Source: an uncultured bacterium (GTDB lineage Bacteria; Bacteroidota; Bacteroidia; Bacteroidales; Bacteroidaceae). Taken from it: a stretch of DNA of 21,584 bases. Where the stretch lies: the NCBI GenBank assembly GCA_905215655.1, contig CAJMQT010000024.1, positions 1 through 21,584 of the forward strand. The letters are read 5' to 3'. The notes beneath the pieces were generated by a model. It did no database searches. It was not told where the DNA came from and saw only the letters and a program-made list of their open reading frames with translations. The number at the start of each line of letters is the position of its first letter. Within the stretch, counting starts at the first letter, position 1. A program made the position numbers and the translations under genes. Of the stretch, positions 7,698 through 14,560 are shown one piece after another.

Positions 7698-7742
7698 ATG
7701 GCTGACCGATTATTTTTCGGACGGCTCATTGACAAACGATAA
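7698..7742 (+). other. Possible 14-codon leader reading frame
   Basis: ATG at 7698 opens a frame reading MADRLFFGRLIDKR and stops with TAA at 7740-7742, two bases before the ATG of the large fusion gene. It could couple or modulate translation of that gene. There is no obvious run of a single amino acid as in attenuator peptides, and such a short frame can arise by chance. Confidence 0.25.
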
Positions 7743-7744
7743 AG

Positions 7745-10700
7745 ATGAAAGGAACAATAGACTGCTTTCTGCCCTGCAACGATTTAAACGCTGTAAGCAA
7801 CACGCTCAGACAGCTCAGGGGCAGCCGCATGATAAAAAATATAAACCTGTTGGTGACGGAAGACTTCGCCGCAGGATGTCAGGAAACAGACAACAACCGT
7901 CTTCTCACCGTCGACAGCCTTACATCTTCGGCAGCGATGCGCCACATGGCGGAGGCTTGTACGGCTGATTATGCCTTGGTGTTCATCAAGCCTGTTACAG
8001 TAAGTCTCGGTCAGTATGCCATCCATCGCATGGTGCGTGTAGCGGCAGAAACCGAGGCGGCTATGGTCTTTGCCGACAGATGGTCGGTGGAGAACGGCGA
8101 GATGAAGGCGCATCCTGTAATCGACTGGCAGGAAGGAAGCCTGCGCGACGACTTCGACTTCGGTTCCGTCGTAATGATAAAAGGCTCGCTGCTACGTGCG
8201 TTTGCCGCCGAACAAGATACCCACTCTTACAAATTTGCGGGATGGTACGAACTATGGTTGTGGCTGAGTAGGCACGGTCGGATGTTTCATATCAACGAAC
8301 TGCTTTACACGGAGGAGGAACGCGACCTAAGGGCGAGCGGCGTAAAACAGTTTGATTACGTCAATCCTGCCAACCGGGAGGTGCAGATCGAGATGGAAAA
8401 AGCTGCCACGGCACACCTTAAAGCGGTGGGAGCGCTGGTGGATACGTCGGCATACGCCGACCCGGATTTCAACGAGCAGGACTTCGCTTTCGAGGCGTCT
8501 GTCATCATTCCGGTACGCAACCGCGAGAAGACAATCTGCGACGCGGTGGACAGCGCGCTGTCACAGAAGACGTCGTTCGCGTTCAACGTTATTGTCGTTG
8601 ACAACCATTCAACGGACAATACCACGACTCTGCTTCAAAAATATGCCGGGCGCAAAGACGCCGATGTGCCTCTGATACATATTATTCCACAGCGTAAGGA
8701 CCTCGGAATAGGCGGCTGTTGGAACGAGGCGGTTGACGACGAGCGGTGCGGACGCTTTGCCGTGCAACTCGATAGCGACGACCTTTACTCTTCGCCCGAC
8801 ACGCTGCAAACCATCGTCGACGCCTTTTACAGTCAGCGGGCGGCTATGATCGTAGGTTCGTACCGCATGTGCGATTTCGACCTTAACACGCTTCCGCCGG
8901 GCTTGATAAGCCACGCCGAATGGACCGACAACAACGGATGCAACAACGCCTTGCGCATAAACGGACTGGGAGCTCCACGCGCTTTCTTCACACCTCTGCT
9001 CCGACAGATACGATTTCCCAACACCAGTTACGGCGAAGATTACGCCTTAGGACTGGCGTTCAGCCGCCGTTACAAGATAGGAAGGATTTTTGATGAGCTC
9101 TATCTCTGCCGACGTTGGGGCGGCAACAGCGACGCAGTACTGAGCATAGACAAGGTTAACGCAAACAATCTGTATAAAGACCGCCTGCGCACAATGGAGC
9201 TTATAGCGCGCAGACAGCTGTCTTCGGGCAAGGAAGACATCATCTCGGACAACTCGCTCAGCCGCTTTTTCAACCGGCAAATGGAGACGTGGAGCCTTGC
9301 AAGACATAACTTCCGCGACCTTCAAAGAGTGCTGACGCGCGACCTGAACATGGACGGTTGGTCGCTCACAGTACAGTTTAATCCTGCACGAATGGTATCA
9401 ACCGGGGCTAAAATCGACAAAGCATCGATAAGCCAAAGACCGTGTTTCCTCTGTCAGAAAAACCGTCCGGAGGAGCAATTAATAAAGAGATTGGATGAAA
9501 ACTTTGAAATTCTTGTCAATCCATACCCCATCCTTCCTGTTCATTACACCATACCTTCACTCTGCCATAAGCCTCAAAGCATAAAGGAAAATTTCACCGA
9601 AATACACAAACTTCTCTGCCTCTTTTCTGACATTATGGTATTTTACAACGGACCGAAGTGTGGTGCTTCGGCTCCCGACCACGCCCATTTCCAAGCCGGT
9701 TCGAGAGATGTAACACCCTTGCAGAAGTCATGGCAGAGGCTCACACGCAACCTTTCGACAATTTATTCACTTAACGACGACGAGGATATCAGCCTCATCG
9801 AAGACTGGTTCTGCCCTGCCCTACTCGTCCGCAGCCGTAGCGCCGAGTCGGGCGAAAGGCTCTTCCGCAGGATTTACGACGCTCTGCCCATGAACGAGGG
9901 CGACACGGAGCCGATGTTGAACATCGTCGCTTGGCGTCACGCCGACACCTTCCTGACCGTTGTCTTCCCGCGTCGCAAGCACCGTCCCGACTGCTATTCG
10001 GCAGAGGGAGACAGCCGTCTGTTAGTCAGTCCGGGCGCTCTCGACATGTCGGGACTCATCATCACGCCGCGAGAGGAGGACTTCAACAAACTGACAGCCG
10101 ACCGCGCCGTAGCCGTATTACAGGAAGTGGCGCTCTCAAAGGACGATATACGTGGCGTGACGGAACGCATCCGCAACGCCGGAGACAAGACATCGGCAGC
10201 CGCCGGACAGCCTCTCGACCGACCGGAGCCTGACGTTCACGTCGGCATTGTCAGCGCCGAGAGCATACGCTTCTCGCTAAACGGCGAATACAATGCAAAA
10301 GGCGAAGTGATAACGGGCGCTCAGGAAGTCGCCTTCTCAGAAGGAGGGATCCTTTGGAACGGAAACATTTACCGCGAACTTACGTTCTCTCCGTGCGACA
10401 ACGGAGCGTCGTTCTCACTGCAAGACGTAACCATCGGTGTCAATTTTCATTGGGAGAGGAAAGAGACACAGACGTTCCTCGGCACGCTGAAACTTGTTGT
10501 CGAGGCTGACAAAATATGCGCTATAAATATCCTTTCGGTTGAAAAATACCTTGTAAGCGTCATTTCAAGCGAGATGAAAGCAACATCTTCACTCGAATTT
10601 CTGAAAGCTCACGCCGTAATATCGAGGAGCTGGCTGCTCGCACAAATCGACCGCCGGCAACGCCAAGGCAGAGGAGGCAACGGTTTCTTCTCATTCATCA

Positions 10701-11533
10701 AGAAGGAGGACGAGGTGATACGATGGTACGACAGAGACGATCATACGATCTTTGACGTATGCGCCGACGACCATTGTCAGCGCTACCAAGGCATAACAAA
10801 AGCCAATAACAAGCACGTGGAGCAGGCTGTCAGAGAGACATGCGGACAGATATTGATGTCTGACGAGAGCATTTGCGACGCACGTTTCAGCAAATGTTGC
10901 GGCGGCATAACAGAGGAATTCCAGTTTTGTTGGGAAGATAATCCGCAGCCATATCTCGTCGCCCTGCATGACGTAGCCACGCCGTCAGGACACATTCCCG
11001 ACCTGACGGACGAGGCGGAGGCTGAGCGCTGGATACGCACAAGCCCGGAGGCATACTGCAACACACAGGACAAGAACATTCTCTCGCAGGTGCTTAACGA
11101 CTACGACCAAGAGACTTCCGACTTTTATCGTTGGCATGTGGAATACTCGCAGGAACGCATCAGCAAATTGATAAGCGACAAATTAAAGCTCGATCTGGGT
11201 GAAATCATCGACTTGCAACCCGTGGCTCGCGGCAAGAGCGGTCGTATATGGAAGCTCAAAATCGTGGGAACGAAAGGCTCGTTCACCATCGGCAAGGAGC
11301 TTGAAATCCGTCGGGCGCTGAGCGATACGCATCTTTACAGCAGCGCGTTCGTCGTAGACAAACATGACATTTCGGCAGGAGTGCCGCAACGTTTCGTGCT
11401 CACCGGCGCCGGCTGGGGTCACGGAGTGGGACTCTGCCAGATAGGAGCCGCGGTAATGGGAGAGCGCGGTTGCAAGTACGACCACATCCTCCTGCACTAT
11501 TACAGAGGTGCCGAGATAAGGAAAATCTATTAG
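7745..11533 (+). CDS. Fusion protein: two GT2-like modules, GalT/DUF4922-like module, SpoIID/LytB domain
   Basis: One uninterrupted frame encodes 1262 residues. Residues 1-235 look like a degenerate glycosyltransferase-like module. Residues 251-470 are a GT2 (GT-A) glycosyltransferase: ASVIIPVRNREKTI, VIVVDNHSTDNT, and the metal/nucleotide motif QLDSDD (341-346). Residues 560-800 match DUF4922, a GalT/HIT-like nucleotide-sugar transferase or phosphorylase domain: CFLC (567-570), ILVNPYPILPVHYTIP (589-604) and the active-site type APDHAHFQ (643-650). Residues 835-1262 are a SpoIID/LytB domain: VEKYLVSVISSEM with the likely catalytic Glu943, an H1000/C1006/H1010/C1011 cluster like the SpoIID zinc site, CCGG (1051-1054) and GWGHGVGLCQIGA (1223-1235). 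SpoIID is a lytic transglycosylase for stem-peptide-free peptidoglycan strands. The N-terminus (MKGTIDCFLPCND) is not a signal peptide and no membrane helix is evident, so all modules should be cytoplasmic. An AmpG-like permease gene follows. Domain calls are firm; the joint function is unknown. Confidence 0.9.
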   Translation: MKGTIDCFLPCNDLNAVSNTLRQLRGSRMIKNINLLVTEDFAAGCQETDNNRLLTVDSLTSSAAMRHMAEACTADYALVFIKPVTVSLGQYAIHRMVRVAAETEAAMVFADRWSVENGEMKAHPVIDWQEGSLRDDFDFGSVVMIKGSLLRAFAAEQDTHSYKFAGWYELWLWLSRHGRMFHINELLYTEEERDLRASGVKQFDYVNPANREVQIEMEKAATAHLKAVGALVDTSAYADPDFNEQDFAFEASVIIPVRNREKTICDAVDSALSQKTSFAFNVIVVDNHSTDNTTTLLQKYAGRKDADVPLIHIIPQRKDLGIGGCWNEAVDDERCGRFAVQLDSDDLYSSPDTLQTIVDAFYSQRAAMIVGSYRMCDFDLNTLPPGLISHAEWTDNNGCNNALRINGLGAPRAFFTPLLRQIRFPNTSYGEDYALGLAFSRRYKIGRIFDELYLCRRWGGNSDAVLSIDKVNANNLYKDRLRTMELIARRQLSSGKEDIISDNSLSRFFNRQMETWSLARHNFRDLQRVLTRDLNMDGWSLTVQFNPARMVSTGAKIDKASISQRPCFLCQKNRPEEQLIKRLDENFEILVNPYPILPVHYTIPSLCHKPQSIKENFTEIHKLLCLFSDIMVFYNGPKCGASAPDHAHFQAGSRDVTPLQKSWQRLTRNLSTIYSLNDDEDISLIEDWFCPALLVRSRSAESGERLFRRIYDALPMNEGDTEPMLNIVAWRHADTFLTVVFPRRKHRPDCYSAEGDSRLLVSPGALDMSGLIITPREEDFNKLTADRAVAVLQEVALSKDDIRGVTERIRNAGDKTSAAAGQPLDRPEPDVHVGIVSAESIRFSLNGEYNAKGEVITGAQEVAFSEGGILWNGNIYRELTFSPCDNGASFSLQDVTIGVNFHWERKETQTFLGTLKLVVEADKICAINILSVEKYLVSVISSEMKATSSLEFLKAHAVISRSWLLAQIDRRQRQGRGGNGFFSFIKKEDEVIRWYDRDDHTIFDVCADDHCQRYQGITKANNKHVEQAVRETCGQILMSDESICDARFSKCCGGITEEFQFCWEDNPQPYLVALHDVATPSGHIPDLTDEAEAERWIRTSPEAYCNTQDKNILSQVLNDYDQETSDFYRWHVEYSQERISKLISDKLKLDLGEIIDLQPVARGKSGRIWKLKIVGTKGSFTIGKELEIRRALSDTHLYSSAFVVDKHDISAGVPQRFVLTGAGWGHGVGLCQIGAAVMGERGCKYDHILLHYYRGAEIRKIY

Positions 11534-11666
11534 AATTAAGAAGTGAGAATTAAGAATTAAGAGGGAAGAATTAAGAATTAAGAATTCAAGAGGGGGAAGA
11601 TTTATGAAATCAAGAGAGAAGAAAAAACACATATTTTCTTAATTCTTAACTCTTAATTCTTAATTC
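11532..11666. repeat. Heptanucleotide repeat array with inverted arms
   Basis: From 11532 to 11594 the sequence runs in nine 7-bp steps, mostly AGAATTA or close variants. After a short spacer, the inverse TCTTAAT-type heptads occupy about 11636-11666. The segment 11547-11563 is an exact 17-bp reverse complement of 11650-11666, so the transcript can form a long hairpin between the fusion gene and the AmpG-like gene. It overlaps the stop codon of the fusion gene. It may be a leaky terminator or an mRNA-stability element. Confidence 0.8.
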
Positions 11667-11692
11667 CCCTAACGACCAAACAAGATAAAATC

Positions 11693-13012
11693 ATGGCTGA
11701 AAGAAGACTGAGCAAGAACCCGTGGAGCTGGGTTCCGACATTATATTTTGCCGAAGGACTGCCTTACGTGGCGGTTATGACCATTTCACTAATACTTTAC
11801 AAGCAACTCGGACTGACCAATGCAGAGATTACGTTCTACACTTCGTGGCTCTATCTGCCTTGGGTCATAAAGCCGCTGTGGAGCCCGTTTGTGGATATCA
11901 TACGGACAAAAAGATGGTGGATTATCACGATGGAGCTGCTCATCGGCGCCGCTTTCGGTGGCGTCGCCTTCACTATTCCGACGAGTTTCTGGCTCCAAGG
12001 CACGCTGTTCTTTTTCTGGATAATGGCTTTCAGCAGCGCGACGCACGACATAGCGGCTGACGGTTTCTACATGCTCGGCTTGAACCAGCACAAGCAGGCG
12101 TGGTTCGTGGGCATACGTAGCACGTTCTATCGACTTGCAACAATTTTCGGACAAGGCATTCTTGTGATGATTGCGGGCAACTTGCAGGTGTTCTTCCGCG
12201 GCAGCATAAGATACTCTTGGAGCCTTATGTTCTACGGAGTTACTGGCTTGTTCATCGCCCTCTGGCTTTGGCACAGTCTTGTTCTGCCCTGCCCTACATC
12301 AGACCGTGGCGTGCGGAACGTCGGTGCCGGAGTGATGTGGGGAAAGCTTTTAAGCTCGATAAAGACATTTTTCACCAAGATGCCGGCACGCAGCGTGGCG
12401 ATAGCATTCCTCTTCATGCTGTTTTATCGTATGCCCGAGGGCTTGCTTGCCAAGGTCTCCTCACTATTCCTTATCGACAATCCGAGCAGCGGCGGATTAG
12501 GTCTGTCGCCTCAGGAGTACGGTCTTGTGCAAGGCACGGTAGGCATAATAGGTCTTACGTTGGGAGGTATCATCGGCGGAATTGCCGCCGGTCGCGACGG
12601 CTTGAAGAAGTGGCTGTGGCCTATGGTGTGCGCCATAACGCTGCCCGACCTTGTCTACGTGTACCTTAGTTACGCCATGCCGTCAAGTCTCGGTATAGTA
12701 AATGTCTGCGTGTTTATCGAGCAGTTCGGTTACGGTTTCGGCTTCACGGCTTACATGCTTTACCTTATTTATTACAGCCGGGGCGAATACAAGACCTCAC
12801 ATTACGCGCTCTGCACGGCGCTGATGGCGCTCTCGATGATGCTGCCGGGGCTCGTTGCCGGCTGGCTTCAAGAGCTTGTGGGCTATCAGACGTTCTTCCT
12901 TATCGTCGTAATCCTTTGTTCAGTAACGTTCCTTGTCACGGCTTTCATCGACATCGACCCCGAGTTTGGCAAGAAACATGACACGGACGACAACGGCGAA
13001 AACGATAATTAA
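11693..13012 (+). CDS. AmpG-like MFS transporter
   Basis: This is a 439-residue polytopic inner-membrane protein of the major facilitator superfamily with about 12 predicted hydrophobic helices. The start (WVPTLYFAEGLPYVAVMTISLILYK) and the loop LPWVIKPLWSPFVDIIRTKRWW (around 54-75) match the AmpG type, which imports GlcNAc-anhydroMurNAc muropeptides into the cytoplasm. SSATHDIAADGFYM (113-126) is a second AmpG-like loop. The tail (FGKKHDTDDNGENDN) is acidic and cytoplasmic. The gene follows the GT2/DUF4922/SpoIID fusion by 159 bp and precedes a cation transporter by 51 bp; no good promoter is seen in either gap, so an operon is likely. The substrate is unproven, since AmpG-like MFS proteins are also annotated as general sugar or siderophore permeases. 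The SpoIID domain encoded next door supports a cell-wall fragment as cargo. Confidence 0.87.
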   Translation: MAERRLSKNPWSWVPTLYFAEGLPYVAVMTISLILYKQLGLTNAEITFYTSWLYLPWVIKPLWSPFVDIIRTKRWWIITMELLIGAAFGGVAFTIPTSFWLQGTLFFFWIMAFSSATHDIAADGFYMLGLNQHKQAWFVGIRSTFYRLATIFGQGILVMIAGNLQVFFRGSIRYSWSLMFYGVTGLFIALWLWHSLVLPCPTSDRGVRNVGAGVMWGKLLSSIKTFFTKMPARSVAIAFLFMLFYRMPEGLLAKVSSLFLIDNPSSGGLGLSPQEYGLVQGTVGIIGLTLGGIIGGIAAGRDGLKKWLWPMVCAITLPDLVYVYLSYAMPSSLGIVNVCVFIEQFGYGFGFTAYMLYLIYYSRGEYKTSHYALCTALMALSMMLPGLVAGWLQELVGYQTFFLIVVILCSVTFLVTAFIDIDPEFGKKHDTDDNGENDN

Positions 13013-13019
13013 CATGTTG

Positions 13020-13043
13020 GAGAGTCTGCCTCGGCAGACTCTC
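13020..13043 (+). other. Strong intercistronic hairpin before the cation transporter gene
   Basis: GAGAGTCTGC (13020-13029) and GCAGACTCTC (13034-13043) are exact 10-bp complements around a CTCG tetraloop. The hairpin begins 8 nt after the AmpG-like stop codon and ends 20 nt before the next ATG. No T-run follows, so it is less likely an intrinsic terminator than an RNA-processing, stability or translation-control element. Confidence 0.6.
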
Positions 13044-13063
13044 AGGTCTATTTCAGTTGAGCG

Positions 13064-13993
13064 ATGAACAGGGAAAAGGAAATTTATAAGGTTACTCTTT
13101 TAGGCAGTCTGATAAACATCGGACTTGTCATCATCAAGTTTTTGTTCGGTATCATAGGATGTTCGGCGGCAATGATTGCCGACGCCGTACACTCAATGTC
13201 CGACCTTATAACCGACTTTGTGGTGATTGTTTTCGTCCGTTTGAGCAACAAACCCGAAGACAAAGACCACGATTACGGACACGGAAAGTATGAAACGCTT
13301 GCCACATCATTAATCGGCACGTTGCTGTTGTTTGTCGGAATAATGATTTTTTACAAGGCAACGGGGAGCATTATCGACGTATATAGAGGTGTGACGCTGC
13401 CGCAACCGGGCGTCATCGCTCTTGTAGCCGCGCTGCTGAGTATTGTCGCCAAGGAGTTTGCTTACCGCATCACGGCGAGCGTAGGCAGGCGTGTCGGCTC
13501 ACAGGCGGTCATCGCCAACGCTTGGCACCATCGCAGCGACGCCTTTTCCTCCATCGGAACGCTGGTCGGCATAGGCGGCGCCATCTTCTTGGGCGACCGC
13601 TGGGCTGTGCTCGACCCTGTCGCCGCGGTGATAGTGAGCTGTTTTATCATACGCACGGCGTGGACACTCATACGTCAGGCTTACGACGAATTGTTGGAGA
13701 AAAGTCTGCCCGACGACGTGGAAGATGAGATAAAAGCCATTGCCGAGAGCGAGCAAGGTGTAAGCGAAATTCACAACATGCGCACCCGTCGCATAGGCAA
13801 CCGCATAGCGATAGAGATGCACCTGCGCATGCCGGGCGACGTCTCGCTGTACACGGCACACGTCCGTGCCACCGAGATAGAACGCCGGCTGCGTAACCAT
13901 TTCGGCAAAAGCACGCACATAATGCTGCACGTTGAACCGCTGAAAAGCGACGGCAGGTATGTCAACCCCGAAGAAGACAAGAAGAAAGAATAA
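13064..13993 (+). CDS. Cation diffusion facilitator (CDF) family metal transporter
   Basis: This 309-residue protein matches CDF metal/proton antiporters, which export Zn2+, Fe2+ or similar ions across the inner membrane. It has six predicted helices (about 10-200) and a cytoplasmic ferredoxin-like C-terminal domain (about 210-293). The transport site is visible: H43 and D47 in TM2 (DAVHSMSD) and H155 and D159 in TM5 (HHRSD), an HDHD set often linked with Zn2+ or Cd2+ preference. The loop DHDYGHGKYE (68-77) is the usual His-rich CDF loop between TM2 and TM3. The C-terminal domain ends with HIMLHVEP (285-292), typical of the dimer domain. It is the last gene of the likely operon that begins with the fusion gene. 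Its link with the AmpG-like transporter may be incidental, or it may supply or remove a metal for the Zn-binding modules encoded upstream. Confidence 0.92.
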   Translation: MNREKEIYKVTLLGSLINIGLVIIKFLFGIIGCSAAMIADAVHSMSDLITDFVVIVFVRLSNKPEDKDHDYGHGKYETLATSLIGTLLLFVGIMIFYKATGSIIDVYRGVTLPQPGVIALVAALLSIVAKEFAYRITASVGRRVGSQAVIANAWHHRSDAFSSIGTLVGIGGAIFLGDRWAVLDPVAAVIVSCFIIRTAWTLIRQAYDELLEKSLPDDVEDEIKAIAESEQGVSEIHNMRTRRIGNRIAIEMHLRMPGDVSLYTAHVRATEIERRLRNHFGKSTHIMLHVEPLKSDGRYVNPEEDKKKE

Positions 13994-14038
13994 TCTCCAT
14001 TTTGCTTACTTTTTGATTTTGCTTAAAGCATGTACGGC

Positions 14039-14079
14039 GCGATATTTCAAAATTTTTATCCCGCAGCCGGAAATATCGC
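14039..14079. other. Inverted repeat downstream of the CDF gene
   Basis: GCGATATTTC (14039-14048) and GAAATATCGC (14070-14079) are exact 10-bp complements with a 21-nt loop. The repeat lies 45 nt after the CDF stop codon. No T-run follows, so it is only a possible terminator or 3' stabilising hairpin. Confidence 0.4.
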
Positions 14080-14142
14080 AAAATATGGTGTGCAAAAATA
14101 GCGCTCATGCTATCAATACATTACGCATAAAAGAGCGGAAAT

Positions 14143-14180
14143 GTGCAACTTTTTCAGCCTCAAAAAGGCTGTTTATGCAC
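14143..14180. other. Nested stem-loop in the gap before the transketolase-like gene
   Basis: CAGCCT (14155-14160) pairs with AGGCTG (14166-14171) around a CAAAA loop. Outside it, GTGCA (14143-14147) pairs with TGCAC (14176-14180). It directly abuts the eroded 22-bp repeat array and may be part of the terminator complex of the preceding operon. Confidence 0.4.
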
Positions 14181-14334
14181 CTGAAAGCTTGCCTTTTGCA
14201 TCGTCAATGAGCCGTTTTCACGATGCAATATGCCTCCTTTTGCGTTGTAAAAGGCGGCATATTGGATTGCAAAAGCTTACCTTTTACATCCCGGAAGGTT
14301 GTCTTTCATGCCCTAAAAGCCATTTTATCAACTT
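14181..14334. repeat. Eroded array of about seven 22-bp units
   Basis: Consecutive 22-bp windows starting at 14181, 14203, 14225, 14247, 14269, 14291 and 14313 keep much of the N2-AAAAG-N5-CTTTT-N5 layout seen at 3092-3179. The best are 14181 (core CTTGC), 14225 (GCCTC), 14247 (GCGGC) and 14269 (CTTAC). Units at 14225 and 14247 are reverse complements over 15 bp with one mismatch, so they form a hairpin; the others have decayed. The rest of the 567-bp gap (13994-14560) shows no gene: two reading frames of 83 and 119 codons there lack coding signals. The promoter of the next gene lies at its right end. Confidence 0.65.
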
Positions 14335-14522
14335 CCGTTTTCCTATTTTACTCCGTCCCGACGACATTTTTCAGTTTGACACTTTGCAAGGTCAGGCTCC
14401 CTTTTACCTTACATATCGGTTTACCGACCGCGACATTCCACCTTGCCGTTTTATAAATAAAAATCTGTTGTTTATATACATTTTAAGGCAATCGAGGTAG
14501 CGAATATTTTGTCACATTGCTG

Positions 14523-14530
14523 TACTTTTG
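14523..14530 (+). promoter_or_regulatory. -7 element of the transketolase-like gene
   Basis: TACTTTTG matches TAnnTTTG. Transcription would start near 14537, about 24 nt before the ATG at 14561. A TTTG exists upstream but only 11 bp away, too close for a standard -33 element. Confidence 0.5.
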
Positions 14531-14560
14531 CAATCGTAAAACAAAAATCAAACAGTTATC

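Noticed and set aside
14388..14395. A possible -7 element around ACACTTTG, upstream of the transketolase-like gene
   Set aside because: It lacks the TA of TAnnTTTG and lies about 165 bp from the start codon; the match at 14523-14530 is better.
14141..14500. A 119-codon frame (and 13959-14210) in the gap before the transketolase-like gene
   Set aside because: It runs through the eroded 22-bp repeat array, has no promoter or family match, and its composition follows the repeats.
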